The notes below the pieces were generated by a model. The model was not told where the DNA came from. It was given only the letters and a program-made list of their open reading frames with translations, and did not search any database. A stretch of DNA of 61,728 bases from an uncultured Prevotellaceae bacterium (lineage in GTDB: Bacteria; Bacteroidota; Bacteroidia; Bacteroidales; Bacteroidaceae): positions 89,883 through 151,610 of the forward strand of contig CAMHJQ010000003.1 in NCBI GenBank assembly GCA_946185485.1. Reading direction: 5' to 3'. Position 1 is the stretch's first letter. Each line of letters starts with the position of its first letter. The translations under genes and the position numbers were made by a program. Below are positions 24,301-33,267 of this stretch, piece by piece.

Positions 24301-25771
24301 TGATGTTCTGGTAGTGGTAGCCGTTGTAGTCTAACGAGCTGACCAGTCCGTCGGCTTCGATGGCCAGTGTCTTGCCGTTGCCGGGTAGCATGCCGCTGAG
24401 CATGATCTCGGTGCTGATGCGTCCGAAGTGGTCGTCGTCCAGCAGGTGGTGCAGGTCGATGTCCTCGGCGTGTACCTTGCCGTTGAACGCTTGCTGTCCG
24501 TTCATCACCAGGCTGAAGCTGACGTTGCCGGCATCGGTGTTCAGCTGGCTGTTGGTGACGATGTCTTGCAGTCCCGTGCCTTTGGCAAAACCTTTCAGGT
24601 GGATGTTGCCCAGTCGGGTGACGATGTCGGGCACTTCTACGTGCTGTCCGTTCAGGTTTTCGGAGATGAAGTTGACAGTCTTGTCCGACAGCCTCAGGTC
24701 GTTGATGTCGGCAAGCCAGTTGGGTGCATCCTGCGTCAGGTCCTTCACCCATCCGTCGGCATCGATGTCGATGTCGCCCGTCGTCGAGCTGACGTACAGG
24801 CTGGTGATCTCGAGGTCTTCGCTCTCGCCGATGAACGTCGACTCTAAGGATAGTGTAGTGTTGAAAGTCTTGAGCGACGGCAGCAAACACGCTAAGTCAG
24901 AAGGTGTTATCGTTGATAGCTCGATGTTTCCCCTGTAGTTGAGCGAAGGCATGACGAAGTGGTCTCCGCGGAATCGGTAGCTGGCCGTGCAGTCGCCCAG
25001 ACGGATGTCCGTGCCAGGCATCTTCAGCACGAAGTCCTGCAGCAGGGAGTGCCGGCGTCCGCCCTCAAACTTCAAGGACAACTCCTCGATGTCGAGTCCC
25101 GAGTGCTCTTTGAACGCCAGTCGTTTGATGTTTGCATTCAGCGAGTCGGGGGTCAGCGTCTTCAGGATGACGTGGGCGCTGATGTCCGTCAGTCTCAGGT
25201 GGTTCATGTTCAGCTCGCCGGGAGTATGCGGCAGGTCGAAGCGGTCGTAGCTGACGCTGGAGTGTCGCATGATGAGCGAGTTGACGTGCAGGTCGATGGG
25301 CTTGCTCTCGGTGGTGTCCTTCGAGGCCAGCGAGTCGAGCACGAACTGGTAGTTGGGCTTGCTCAGCGAGTCGCGCTGGTAGAGCACGGCATGGGTGCTG
25401 AAGAGCTGTGCCGAGGCAATGGAAATCTTGCCCTCGGTCAGTGGCAGCAGGTCGATGCGTGCCGACAGTCGGCGCGCTTTCAGCATGTCTTCACCATGCT
25501 GGTCGCGGATGATGACGTCGTAGAGCGTCAACCGGTTGGGAAAGCTATAGTCGGCGCGTTCGATGTCCACGCTGGTGCCCAGCGTCTGGGCTGTCAGCTT
25601 GGCCAGCTGTTGGGCGATGTAAGCCTGCATGGTGGGGGTCTTGAAGGTCAGAAAATACAAGAGGTATAGGCCGAGGATGGTCCATACGACAAGGTAGAAT
25701 ATGTATTTCAACAACTTCAAATCTGCCAATTTGGGATGGCAAAACCAGTAGTTTGCCACGAAATCTGGCAC
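21320..25771 (-). CDS. tamB: TamB/AsmA-like translocation and assembly module protein
   Basis: Up to 1483 residues. A single N-terminal membrane helix (IFYLVVWTILGLYLLYFL) is followed by a very long repeat of beta-strand segments and a C-terminal TamB/DUF490 domain (YNKGSFTMFGNYEVDNGTY, GGSIVFSGDPYDASLNLQAQ). Such proteins bridge the inner and outer membranes and serve outer-membrane biogenesis or lipid transfer. The start is uncertain: the GTG at 25771 coincides with a predicted -7 box, so translation probably begins further in, perhaps at a TTG near 25720-25729. The gene is convergent with the FAD protein gene and divergent from nqrA. Confidence 0.88.
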   Translation of the reverse strand: MPDFVANYWFCHPKLADLKLLKYIFYLVVWTILGLYLLYFLTFKTPTMQAYIAQQLAKLTAQTLGTSVDIERADYSFPNRLTLYDVIIRDQHGEDMLKARRLSARIDLLPLTEGKISIASAQLFSTHAVLYQRDSLSKPNYQFVLDSLASKDTTESKPIDLHVNSLIMRHSSVSYDRFDLPHTPGELNMNHLRLTDISAHVILKTLTPDSLNANIKRLAFKEHSGLDIEELSLKFEGGRRHSLLQDFVLKMPGTDIRLGDCTASYRFRGDHFVMPSLNYRGNIELSTITPSDLACLLPSLKTFNTTLSLESTFIGESEDLEITSLYVSSTTGDIDIDADGWVKDLTQDAPNWLADINDLRLSDKTVNFISENLNGQHVEVPDIVTRLGNIHLKGFAKGTGLQDIVTNSQLNTDAGNVSFSLVMNGQQAFNGKVHAEDIDLHHLLDDDHFGRISTEIMLSGMLPGNGKTLAIEADGLVSSLDYNGYHYQNINIDGSYQANGIKGKLDIDDPNLKLSIDGFAQKQGQQQNVKLTASIDNFSPHAMRLTDKWANTRFSTHVEADVQASSLRDAIGAVTLSDFNMTAPDNEYHLDKLYIASDVNENIHWLILNSDFAEASITGNFNLETLPQSITNLIAAKLPTLPGLPKVNPNVDNNFAIKATVTKSDWLQKLLDIPLELGEPLTLTGTVNDKIHQLDVECDIPQFRWDGSLYEHTHLNVLSPMGTLVYNVTTNKFTDDDDFFELQLQGSAHNNQLTNSLTWNNHTGDPLYGKITAMAEFDTLLDGKEIVTVTFSPSKLTMKETEWDILPSHIRYSDNRLEINNFNIRNDDQHLRLNGIASADANDSLKVSMRGVEIAYILDLVNFHAVDFSGLATGEGCLRGLFGELQASGKLTVEQFKFQDGRMGTLHANVDWNKEKEQIDIHAIADDGPDAKTYIDGFVAPGPGPGSIDLGIRAEGTYLDFAQSFTSSFISHIDGHGNGAVRLIGPLDAINLTGELVLNGRAHVTTLGCTYEMRNDTLRMVPNEIIFANCPVYDIHDNRGVLTGGIHHQELTNLTYDIYVAADRLLAYDFPDFGSEIFYGTAFVQGTAAIHGRDEGVLIEADVTPVNNSFIVVNAATPETITNQEFIQWGNAAQQSSSNVQRTSPNYRSDINLRLKVATTAESTLKILMDATTNDYITLHGHGDLQANYYNKGSFTMFGNYEVDNGTYEVTIQNIIKKNFTFSEGGSIVFSGDPYDASLNLQAQHIVSGVSLSELNVGRSFSNSIRVNCLMNITGQPKAPIVDFDLDMLNVNSDEKQMVRSLINGQEEMKQQVIYLLAVGRFYPQGSNNADQSEQQSSTSLAMQSLLSGTLSGQLNSMLSQVIKSNNWNFGANISTGDEGWNNAEYEGIINGRLLNNRLLINGQFGYRDNATTANPSFIGDFDVRYLLYPSGNLALKVYNQTNDRYFTKSSLNTQGIGLIMKKDFNGWRDLFSTNRKKKNKEK

Positions 25772-25778
25772 AAAATTA
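25771..25778 (-). promoter_or_regulatory. Possible -7 box (TAATTTTG) for tamB
   Basis: The minus strand reads TAATTTTG exactly at the GTG that opens the longest tamB frame. No -33 box was found, so the call is tentative. Confidence 0.35.
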
Positions 25779-25843
25779 CATTAAAAAGTTGTGATAGTGC
25801 ACATTTTCACCTACTTTTTCTTCACTTTCTATTGTTTTTTTAG

Positions 25844-25851
25844 TAATTTTG
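25844..25851 (+). promoter_or_regulatory. -7 box (TAATTTTG) for the nqr operon
   Basis: TAATTTTG at 25844-25851, 42 nt before the nqrA ATG, in the divergent tamB/nqrA gap. A clear -33 was not found. Confidence 0.5.
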
Positions 25852-25893
25852 CACCATTCTTAAGAAAACTATTCATAATATCATTTCTATACA

Positions 25894-27255
25894 ATGGCAA
25901 ATGTAATCAAGTTACACAAAGGCTTGGACATTCACCTGCAAGGACGCGCTGAGGAGAAAATGATTCAGTTGAAGTCGAACGGCAAGTTTGCACTTGTCCC
26001 TGATGACTTCGAAGGAGTCACTCCGAAAGTGGTCGTCAAAGAGGGCGATAAGGTCAAGGCCGGGGATGCTTTGTTTGTCAACAAACAGTATCCTGAAGTG
26101 AAGTTTGCCTCGCCAGTGAGCGGCACAGTCCGTGAGGTGGTACGTGGCGAACGCAGAAAAGTGCTCTGTATCAAGGTCGATGCCGATGCGCAGCAGGAGT
26201 TTACGGACTTCGGCAAGCGCGAAGCCGGTACGATGACTGGCGAGCAAGTCATTAACGCGTTATTAGAGGCGGGTATCTTCGGATACATCAATCAGTTGCC
26301 CTATGCTGTATCAACTAATCCAAGTGTTCAGCCTAAGGCAATTTTTGTGTCTGCCCTGCGCGACAAGCCGCTGGCTGCCGACTTCGAATTCGAAGTGAAG
26401 GGTCAGGAGCAGGATTTCTGTACGGGTATCTTGGCACTCTCGAAGATTGCCAAGACCTACGTGGGATTAGGTGTGGATTCGCCTCTTGCCTCTCATCTTT
26501 TACCTCTTACCTCTGGTAACGTTGAATTAAACGTCTTCGACGGCAAGTGTCCCGCTGGCAACGTAGGTGTGCAGGTCAACCATATCGACCCCGTCAACAA
26601 GGGTGAGGTGGTATGGACCATCGGCGACCCCACGGTGGTACTGTTCATTGGTCGCTTGCTCAATACGGGTAAGGTGAAACTGTCCCGCATGGTGGCTCTC
26701 TGTGGTAGCGAAGTCAAGAGTCCTTCCTATGTTGACATGCTGGTGGGCGAGGAGCTGTCTACGCTGCTCAGCAACAGCTACGACGCCTCGAAGAACGTCC
26801 GTATCATCAATGGCAATGTGCTGACGGGCAAGCCCACCACCAAGGATGGCTTCCTGGGAGCTCATACCTCTGAGATCACCGTCATCCCCGAGGGCAACGA
26901 TGCCGACGAGATGCTGGGCTGGATTATGCCCCGCTTCAAGCAGTTCTCCGTCAGCCGCAGCTACTTCTCGTGGCTCTGTGGCAAGAAGAACTATGCGCTG
27001 GATGCCCGTGTGAAGGGTGGCGAGCGTCACATCATCATGAGCGGCGAGTACGACAAGGTGCTGCCGATGGACATCTATGGCGAATACCTCATCAAGGCCA
27101 TCATTGCTGGCGACATCGACCGTCAGGAGGCTCTGGGCATCTACGAGGTGGCTCCCGAGGACTTTGCATTGGCAGAGTTCGTGGACTCGTCGAAGTTGGA
27201 ATTGCAGCGCATCGTTCGTGAAGGTCTTAACATCCTCCGCAAGGAAAATGCTTAA
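25894..27255 (+). CDS. nqrA: Na+-translocating NADH:quinone reductase subunit A
   Basis: 453 residues, the large soluble subunit facing the cytoplasm in the six-subunit Na+ pump NQR, which moves electrons from NADH to quinone. MANVIKLHKGLDIHLQG and the barrel-sandwich segment (KEGDKVKAGDALFVN, SPVSGTVREVVRGERR) are diagnostic. Residues about 199-210 (SPLASHLLPLTS) are encoded by a CTCTTACCT-type micro-repeat and look like an in-frame insertion in a loop. It is first in nqrABCDEF. A CAATGGT repeat fills the 34-nt gap before nqrB. Confidence 0.95.
   Translation: MANVIKLHKGLDIHLQGRAEEKMIQLKSNGKFALVPDDFEGVTPKVVVKEGDKVKAGDALFVNKQYPEVKFASPVSGTVREVVRGERRKVLCIKVDADAQQEFTDFGKREAGTMTGEQVINALLEAGIFGYINQLPYAVSTNPSVQPKAIFVSALRDKPLAADFEFEVKGQEQDFCTGILALSKIAKTYVGLGVDSPLASHLLPLTSGNVELNVFDGKCPAGNVGVQVNHIDPVNKGEVVWTIGDPTVVLFIGRLLNTGKVKLSRMVALCGSEVKSPSYVDMLVGEELSTLLSNSYDASKNVRIINGNVLTGKPTTKDGFLGAHTSEITVIPEGNDADEMLGWIMPRFKQFSVSRSYFSWLCGKKNYALDARVKGGERHIIMSGEYDKVLPMDIYGEYLIKAIIAGDIDRQEALGIYEVAPEDFALAEFVDSSKLELQRIVREGLNILRKENA
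26488..26516. repeat. CTCTTACCT-type micro-repeat inside nqrA
   Basis: Four degenerate copies (CTCTTGCCT, CTCATCTTTTACCT, CTTACCTCT) in frame, coding for SPLASHLLPLTS. The low-complexity sequence contrasts with the rest of the gene. Confidence 0.6.
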
Positions 27256-27283
27256 TGTTCAATGGTCAATGTTCAATGTTTAA
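27253..27283. repeat. CAATGGT/CAATGTT micro-repeat between nqrA and nqrB
   Basis: Four tandem units of the (C)AATGTT or (C)AATGGT type starting at the nqrA stop codon and ending just before the nqrB ATG. Same family as at 20292, 46817 and 54083. Confidence 0.75.
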
Positions 27284-27289
27284 TCAAAT

Positions 27290-28450
27290 ATGAAAGCATT
27301 AAGAAACTATCTCAATAAGATTAAGCCGAACTTCGAAGAGGGTGGCAAGCTGCACGCTTTCCGCTCGGTGTTCGACGGCTTCGAGACTTTCCTCTACGTG
27401 CCCAATACGACGGCTCGCACGGGTGTCAACATTCACGACGCGATAGACTCGAAGCGCATTATGAGTATGGTGGTCATTGCACTGATGCCTGCCATGCTGT
27501 TTGGTATGTACAATGTGGGTTACCAGAACTTCCTGGCAGCCGGCACGTTGGCTACGGCCTCGTTCTTTGAAATCTTCTGCTACGGATTCCTGGCTGTGCT
27601 GCCCAAGATTCTGGTCAGCTACATCGTAGGTCTGGGCATTGAGTTCATCTGGGCTCAATGGAAAGGCGAGGAGATTCAGGAGGGCTACCTCGTATCAGGT
27701 ATCCTCATTCCCCTGATTGTTCCCATTGGCTGCCCGCTGTGGATGCTGGCTTTGGCCTGCGCCTTCTCGGTTATCTTCTGCAAGGAGATATTCGGTGGAA
27801 CGGGTATGAACCTCTTCAATCCCGCCATCGCTGCCCGTATGTTCCTGTTCTTCGCCTATCCGTCCAAGATGACGGGCGATCAGGTATGGGTGGCTCATGA
27901 CAGCATCTTCGGACTGGGCAACACGCTGCCTGACGGATTTACCGCTGCTACACCGCTGGGTCAGGTGGCACAGGGCATTACTCCTGACACCTGTATCTGC
28001 GACATGATATTCGGTTTCATTCCCGGCTCTATTGGTGAGACCTCGGTCATTGCTATTGCCATTGGCGCCTTTATCCTGCTGTGGACGGGCATTGCCTCAT
28101 GGCGCACCATGCTGAGTGTCTTCGTAGGTGGTGGCTTGATGGCTATCCTGTTCGAGCAGATGGGTGCAACCAACATGGTTTGGTGGCATCACTTCGTGCT
28201 GGGTGGCTTTGCCTTCGGTGCCGTCTTCATGGCTACCGACCCCGTCACCTCGTGCCGCACCACTACCGGACAGTTCATCTATGGCTTCATCATCGGTGCC
28301 ATGGCTGTGATTATCCGTGTCAAGAATGCCGGTTACCCCGAGGGTATGATGCTGGCCATCTTCTTTGGTAACATGATTGCTCCTATGATTGACCACTTCA
28401 TCGTGGAGCGTAACATTTCGAAACGCTTAAAGAGAGGAGGTACAAAATGA
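27290..28450 (+). CDS. nqrB: Na+-translocating NADH:quinone reductase subunit B
   Basis: 386 residues, a multi-pass inner-membrane subunit that carries a covalently bound FMN. The flavinylation motif DGFTAATPLG is present with attachment Thr221. GGTGMNLFNPA and the segment GAVFMATDPVTS are conserved in the NqrB/RnfD family. The covalent flavin requires an ApbE-type transferase, which is not in the window. Its stop overlaps the nqrC start (ATGA). Confidence 0.95.
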   Translation: MKALRNYLNKIKPNFEEGGKLHAFRSVFDGFETFLYVPNTTARTGVNIHDAIDSKRIMSMVVIALMPAMLFGMYNVGYQNFLAAGTLATASFFEIFCYGFLAVLPKILVSYIVGLGIEFIWAQWKGEEIQEGYLVSGILIPLIVPIGCPLWMLALACAFSVIFCKEIFGGTGMNLFNPAIAARMFLFFAYPSKMTGDQVWVAHDSIFGLGNTLPDGFTAATPLGQVAQGITPDTCICDMIFGFIPGSIGETSVIAIAIGAFILLWTGIASWRTMLSVFVGGGLMAILFEQMGATNMVWWHHFVLGGFAFGAVFMATDPVTSCRTTTGQFIYGFIIGAMAVIIRVKNAGYPEGMMLAIFFGNMIAPMIDHFIVERNISKRLKRGGTK

Positions 28451-29064
28451 AACTGAATACAAACTCTAACGCGTACATTATAATATATAGTACGATATTG
28501 GTGGTCATCGTGGCCTTCCTGCTGGCATTTGTCTATCAGGCATTGAAGCCCATGCAGGACGCTAATGTGGCCCTCGACGTGAAGAAGCAGATTCTCTACT
28601 CGCTGAACATCCGCGGCTTGGACGGTGCCGAAGCTGAAGCCAAGTATGCCGAGGTGGTGAAGGACGAGAAGGAAGAGAACGGCTTGAAATACTATGTCTG
28701 CGAGGTTGATGGTCAGCAGAAGTATGTGTTCCCCTTGAAGGGCATGGGCCTTTGGGGTGGCATCTCGGCTTTTGTCTCTGTCAATGACGATCTGAACACC
28801 ATCAATGGTGCCTACTTCAACCACGAGTCGGAGACGGCTGGTCTGGGTGCAGAAATCAAGGACTCACAGGCTTGGCAGGAGAAGTTCCAGGGCAAGAAGA
28901 TTCAGGACGAGCAGGGCAACATAGCCATTGCTGTTGTCAAGAAGGTTGAGAACCCTGTCTCTGAAGTCGATTGTGTCACGGGAGCCACGCTGACCTCTAA
29001 TGGTGTCAGCGATATGCTTCGCGACGGATTGAAACCTTACATCAACCTGCTGAGAAATAAATAG
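28447..29064 (+). CDS. nqrC: Na+-translocating NADH:quinone reductase subunit C
   Basis: 205 residues. One N-terminal membrane helix (IIYSTILVVIVAFLLAFVY) anchors a periplasmic FMN-binding domain. The flavinylation motif DCVTGATLTS is near the C-terminus with acceptor Thr181. GMGLWGGISAFV and ETAGLGAEI are family hallmarks. It relays electrons within NQR. Translationally coupled to nqrB; separated from nqrD by a short GTAAAT tandem repeat. Confidence 0.95.
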   Translation: MKLNTNSNAYIIIYSTILVVIVAFLLAFVYQALKPMQDANVALDVKKQILYSLNIRGLDGAEAEAKYAEVVKDEKEENGLKYYVCEVDGQQKYVFPLKGMGLWGGISAFVSVNDDLNTINGAYFNHESETAGLGAEIKDSQAWQEKFQGKKIQDEQGNIAIAVVKKVENPVSEVDCVTGATLTSNGVSDMLRDGLKPYINLLRNK

Positions 29065-29098
29065 TAAATTGTAAATGTGTAAATCGTAAATTACTATT
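29059..29098. repeat. GTAAATTGTAAAT micro-repeat between nqrC and nqrD
   Basis: Four degenerate units of the GTAAATt/gT type; the ends (AATAGTAA and TTACTATT) form a short inverted pair. No gene lies in the gap. Confidence 0.6.
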
Positions 29099-29722
29099 AT
29101 GGCACTATTCAGTAAACAAAATAAGGAGGTTTTTACAAACCCATTGAACGTTGACCATCCTATCCTTGGACAGGTGCTGGGCATCTGCTCGGCCTTGGCT
29201 GTGACCTCGCAGCTGAAGCCCGCCATCGTGATGGGACTGGCCGTGACGGTAATCACCGCTTTCTCTAACGTGATTATCTCGATTATCCGCAACACCATTC
29301 CTAACCGCATCCGTATCGTGGTGCAGCTGGTGGTTGTTGCTGCTCTGGTAACCATTGTCTCACAAATTCTGAAGGCGTTTGCCTATGATGTCAGCGTCGA
29401 ACTGAGCGTCTATGTCGGACTGATTATCACCAACTGTATTCTGATGGGTCGTCTGGAGGCCTTCGCCATGCAGAACAAGCCCTGGCCTTCATTCCTCGAC
29501 GGTGTGGGCAACGGACTGGGCTACGCCATGATTCTGGTTATCGTGGGTGCCTTCCGCGAGTTCTTCGGACGTGGCTCGTTGCTGGGCTTCCAGATTATCC
29601 CTGATGCCTGCTACGACTTTGGCTATGTTAATAATGGTATGATGACGATGCCCGCCATGGCGCTGATTCTCGTGGGCTGTGTCATCTGGATTCATCGTGC
29701 ATATTTTTATAAGGAGAAGTAA
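29099..29722 (+). CDS. nqrD: Na+-translocating NADH:quinone reductase subunit D
   Basis: 207 residues with about six membrane helices; GQVLGICSALAVTSQLKPA and GRLEAFAMQNKPWPS are typical of the NqrD/RnfE family. With NqrE it forms the membrane core that holds an iron centre. The next gene starts 3 nt after the stop. Confidence 0.95.
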   Translation: MALFSKQNKEVFTNPLNVDHPILGQVLGICSALAVTSQLKPAIVMGLAVTVITAFSNVIISIIRNTIPNRIRIVVQLVVVAALVTIVSQILKAFAYDVSVELSVYVGLIITNCILMGRLEAFAMQNKPWPSFLDGVGNGLGYAMILVIVGAFREFFGRGSLLGFQIIPDACYDFGYVNNGMMTMPAMALILVGCVIWIHRAYFYKEK

Positions 29723-29725
29723 GCT

Positions 29726-30352
29726 ATGGAACACGCAATATCATTACTGTTTAGGTCCATCTTTGTGGACAATATGATTTTCGCTTTCTTTCTCGGCATG
29801 TGTTCATACCTTGCCGTGTCGAAGACGGTGAAGACCTCACTGGGACTCGGACTGGCTGTGACCTTCGTGCTCACCGTCACCGTCCCCGTCAACTATCTGT
29901 TGCAGACCAAGGTGTTGGGGCCCGACTGCCTCGTCGAGGGTGTCGACCTCAGCTATCTGTCGTTCATCCTCTTCATTGCCGTGATTGCCGGCATGGTGCA
30001 ACTCGTCGAGATGACGGTCGAGAAGTATTCTCCGTCGCTCTATGCTGCTCTGGGTATCTTCCTGCCGCTGATTGCCGTCAACTGCGCCATCATGGGTGCC
30101 TCGCTGTTCATGCAGCAGCGCATTTTGATGGACCCCTCCAACTCGCAGGCTATTACCTCTGTGTGGGATGCCGTCTTCTACGGTTTCGGTTCAGGTCTCG
30201 GCTGGACGTTGGCTATCGTAGCCCTGGGTGCCATTCGCGAGAAGATGCAGTACTCGGACGTACCCCGTCCGCTGCAGGGCCTCGGCATTGTATTCATCAC
30301 CGTTGGTCTGATGGCCATGGCCATGATGTGTTTCTCTGGACTTAATATTTAA
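29726..30352 (+). CDS. nqrE: Na+-translocating NADH:quinone reductase subunit E
   Basis: 208 residues, NqrE/RnfA family, six membrane helices in inverted topology to Nqr[21 protein letters not shown] and the segment [16 protein letters not shown] carry the two conserved Cys that ligate the iron centre with NqrD. It is separated from nqrF by 8 nt. Confidence 0.95.
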   Translation: MEHAISLLFRSIFVDNMIFAFFLGMCSYLAVSKTVKTSLGLGLAVTFVLTVTVPVNYLLQTKVLGPDCLVEGVDLSYLSFILFIAVIAGMVQLVEMTVEKYSPSLYAALGIFLPLIAVNCAIMGASLFMQQRILMDPSNSQAITSVWDAVFYGFGSGLGWTLAIVALGAIREKMQYSDVPRPLQGLGIVFITVGLMAMAMMCFSGLNI

Positions 30353-30360
30353 TAGAAGGT

Positions 30361-31626
30361 ATGGGACAGTTTATTGCATATAGTATCGGAGTATTCCTCA
30401 TCGTAATACTCTTGCTCGTGATTATCCTGCTGGTGGCTAAGAAGTACCTCAGCCCCTCAGGCAACGTGAATATTGAAATCAATGGCGACCGTACCATCTC
30501 CGTAGCCCAGGGTAACTCGCTCATGTCTACCCTGAACGAGAATGGTGTCTTCCTGCCCAGCGCTTGTGGCGGTAAGGCATCGTGCGGACAGTGCAAGGTG
30601 CAGGTACTCGAGGGTGGGGGCGAGATTCTCGACTCTGAGAAGCCTCACTTTACCCGTAAGGAAATCAAGCAGGGCTGGCGCTTGGGTTGCCAGTGCAAGG
30701 TGAAGGGCGACCTCAAGATTCATGTCGACGAAAGCATCCTCGGCGTCAAAGAGTACGAGTGTACCGTCATCTCCAACAAGAACGTGGCTACGTTCATCAA
30801 GGAGTTCAAGGTACAGCTGCCTGCCGGAGCCCACATGGACTTCCTGCCTGGTTCGTACGCCCAGATCAAGATTCCAGCCTTCGACTGCATCGACTACAAC
30901 GACTACGACCGTGACCTGATTACCGAGGAGTATGTTCCATCGTGGGAGAAGTTCAAGATGTTCGACCTGAAGTGTAAGAACCCCGAGCCCACCATCCGTG
31001 CCTACTCCATGGCCAACTATCCCGCCGAGGGCGACGTCTTCATGCTCACCGTGCGTATCGCCACGCCGCCGTTCAAGGCCGACCGCAGCGGCTTCATGGA
31101 TGTCAACCCGGGTATCGCCTCGTCGTACATCTTCTCGCTGAAGCCCGGCGACAAGGTCATCATGAGCGGTCCTTACGGCGACTTCCACCCGCACTTCGAC
31201 TCGAAGCGCGAGATGATATGGGTTGGTGGTGGTGCCGGTATGGCTCCGCTGCGTGCACAGATCATGCACATGACCAAGACGCTGCACACCACCGATCGCG
31301 AGATGCACTACTTCTATGGTGCCCGCGCCCTCAACGAGGTCTTCTATCTCGACGACTTCCTGGGCTTGGAGAAGGAGTATCCCAACTTCCACTTCCACCT
31401 GGCCCTCGACCGTCCCGACCCCGCTGCCGATGCCGCTGGCGTCAAGTACACGCCGGGCTTCGTCCATCAGGTCATGCTCAACACCTACCTGAAAGACCAC
31501 GAGGCTCCCGAGGACGTTGAGTACTACATGTGCGGCCCTGGCCCCATGTCAGCCGCCGTCGTCAGCATGCTCGACTCCCTGGGTGTAGAACCCGAGAGCA
31601 TCATGTACGATAACTTCGGAGGCTAA
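30361..31626 (+). CDS. nqrF: Na+-translocating NADH:quinone reductase subunit F
   Basis: 421 residues, the NADH-oxidising subunit. An N-terminal helix (residues 3-25) anchors a [2Fe-2S] ferredoxin domain with cysteines 69, 75, 78 and 110 (LPSACGGKASCGQCKV, LGCQCKV). Then come an FAD-binding domain (RAYSMANYPAE) and an NADH domain (WVGGGAGMAPLRAQIM, EYYMCGPGPM). It feeds electrons to NqrB/C and ends YDNFGG as in other NqrF. deoD follows after 25 nt and may share the transcript. Confidence 0.95.
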   Translation: MGQFIAYSIGVFLIVILLLVIILLVAKKYLSPSGNVNIEINGDRTISVAQGNSLMSTLNENGVFLPSACGGKASCGQCKVQVLEGGGEILDSEKPHFTRKEIKQGWRLGCQCKVKGDLKIHVDESILGVKEYECTVISNKNVATFIKEFKVQLPAGAHMDFLPGSYAQIKIPAFDCIDYNDYDRDLITEEYVPSWEKFKMFDLKCKNPEPTIRAYSMANYPAEGDVFMLTVRIATPPFKADRSGFMDVNPGIASSYIFSLKPGDKVIMSGPYGDFHPHFDSKREMIWVGGGAGMAPLRAQIMHMTKTLHTTDREMHYFYGARALNEVFYLDDFLGLEKEYPNFHFHLALDRPDPAADAAGVKYTPGFVHQVMLNTYLKDHEAPEDVEYYMCGPGPMSAAVVSMLDSLGVEPESIMYDNFGG

Positions 31627-31651
31627 TCATCACTAATAACCAGTTACATCT

Positions 31652-32359
31652 ATGGCAAAGACTCCCACTCCCCACATCGGGGCCAAGTATGGCGACATCG
31701 CCGAGACTGTCATCATGGCGGGCGACCCGCTGCGTGTGAAACTCATGGCCGAGAAGTTCCTCGACAACCCCGTCTGTTTTAATCAGGTGCGTGGCATGCT
31801 GGGCTTCACCGGCACCTACAAGGGCAAGCGCGTCAGTGTGATGGGTCACGGCATGGGCATGCCCAGCATCGGCATCTACACCTACGAACTGTATAACTTC
31901 TATGGTGTGAAGACCATCATCCGCGTGGGCTCTGCAGGCAGCATCAACAACGACCTGCACATCGGCGACTTGGCTATTGCCATGGGTGCCTGCACCAACA
32001 GCAACTACGCCTCACAGTTCGAACTGCCGGGTGACTTTGCACCCATCGCCGACTTCGAGCTTGTCCGCAAGGCCGTCGAGTCGTGCGAGCAGTTCGGCTA
32101 CCACTACAAGGTGGGCAACGTGCTGTCGTCGTCGATGTTCTATCACGAGAACCCGCACACCGACAGGTGGATCAGCATGGGTGTACTGGCTGTCGAGATG
32201 GAGATAGCCGCCCTCTACATGAACGCTGCCCGCTCGGGCAACCGTGCCCTGGGCATCTGCACCATCTCCGACCACATCCTGACGGGTGAGGAGACGACGG
32301 CCGAGGAGCGACAGAACAGTTTTACGCACATGATGGACGTTGCCTTCTCACTGATTTGA
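31652..32359 (+). CDS. deoD: Purine nucleoside phosphorylase, DeoD type
   Basis: 235 residues, cytosolic. It splits purine (deoxy)nucleosides with phosphate into base and (deoxy)ribose-1-phosphate. Characteristic segments are [49 protein letters not shown] and [17 protein letters not shown], the last carrying the catalytic Asp of the hexameric class. Length fits the family. It lies 25 nt after nqrF and 28 nt before the channel gene. Confidence 0.95.
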   Translation: MAKTPTPHIGAKYGDIAETVIMAGDPLRVKLMAEKFLDNPVCFNQVRGMLGFTGTYKGKRVSVMGHGMGMPSIGIYTYELYNFYGVKTIIRVGSAGSINNDLHIGDLAIAMGACTNSNYASQFELPGDFAPIADFELVRKAVESCEQFGYHYKVGNVLSSSMFYHENPHTDRWISMGVLAVEMEIAALYMNAARSGNRALGICTISDHILTGEETTAEERQNSFTHMMDVAFSLI

Positions 32360-32387
32360 CGAGCGCAAACGGACAGAAAGAAGAAAT

Positions 32388-33203
32388 ATGAAGAAACCTC
32401 GTTGGTTGGAGAAAGAAGTGCTTTATGGCATCATGTTTGAGTCGGATCGCCCTGTAGGACGTATCTTCGACATCACGCTCATGACGGCCATATCGCTGAG
32501 CATCCTCATCTCGTTCGTCGAGACCATCCCCTCGCTGGCTCGTACCTTCAAGCTGGTGCTGGAGATACTGGAGTACCTGCTCACCTTCTTCTTCACCGTC
32601 GAGTACGTGGCGCGTGTCTACTGCTCACCACGGGCTCGCGACTACGTGCTGAGTTTCTTCGGCATCATCGACCTCTTGTCTACGTTGCCGCCTTACCTCT
32701 CCTTCTTCCTGCCCAATGCGCGCTACATGATCCTGTTGCGCTCGTTCCGCTTCATCCGCATCTTCCGCGTCTTCAAGCTCTTCAGTTTCATCAACGAGGG
32801 CTACATACTGATGCGCTCGCTCCAGAAGAGTCTCAACAAGATTGCCGTCTACTTCCTGTTTGTGCTCATCATGGTCACCTGCCTGGGTACCCTGATGTTT
32901 ATGGTGGAGAGCGGCCAGCCCGACACGCAGTTCACCGACTTGGCCACGTCGGTCTACTGGGCTATTGTCACGATGACCACCGTGGGCTACGGCGACATCA
33001 CGCCCGTGACCCCCATCGGCCGTCTGCTGTCGGCATTCGTCATGCTGCTGGGTTACACCATCATTGCCGTGCCCACAGGCATTGTCACGGCCAACATCAT
33101 CGATGAGACCAAGGAAAAGCCGAAGGACGGCCACTGTCCCCGTTGCGATGCCATGGTGCGCGACAACGACCGCTACTGTTCCCACTGCGGAGAAAAACTG
33201 TGA
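32388..33203 (+). CDS. Voltage-gated-type ion transporter with C-terminal zinc ribbon
   Basis: 271 residues, inner membrane. Six helices are visible. The fourth, RSFRFIRIFRVFKLF (about residues 111-128), has Arg/Lys every third position as a voltage sensor does. The pore carries the K+ selectivity filter TTVGYGD (residues 197-203), so it is probably potassium-selective. The short cytoplasmic tail ends in a zinc ribbon with CPRC (Cys250, Cys253) and CSHC (Cys264, Cys267) in place of the usual RCK or cyclic-nucleotide domain. The role of the ribbon is unknown. It is last in the rightward run beginning with nqrA. Confidence 0.85.
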   Translation: MKKPRWLEKEVLYGIMFESDRPVGRIFDITLMTAISLSILISFVETIPSLARTFKLVLEILEYLLTFFFTVEYVARVYCSPRARDYVLSFFGIIDLLSTLPPYLSFFLPNARYMILLRSFRFIRIFRVFKLFSFINEGYILMRSLQKSLNKIAVYFLFVLIMVTCLGTLMFMVESGQPDTQFTDLATSVYWAIVTMTTVGYGDITPVTPIGRLLSAFVMLLGYTIIAVPTGIVTANIIDETKEKPKDGHCPRCDAMVRDNDRYCSHCGEKL

Positions 33204-33267
33204 TGGATATGATTGGTGTTGTTCCTTTTGCTCTCTCTATAGGGAAATCCTGAAAAACTATGCCGCC

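Noticed and set aside
30457..31500. 347-codon minus-strand frame opposite nqrF
   Set aside because: Valine- and glutamate-rich antisense shadow of nqrF, which carries complete Fe-S, FAD and NADH motifs.
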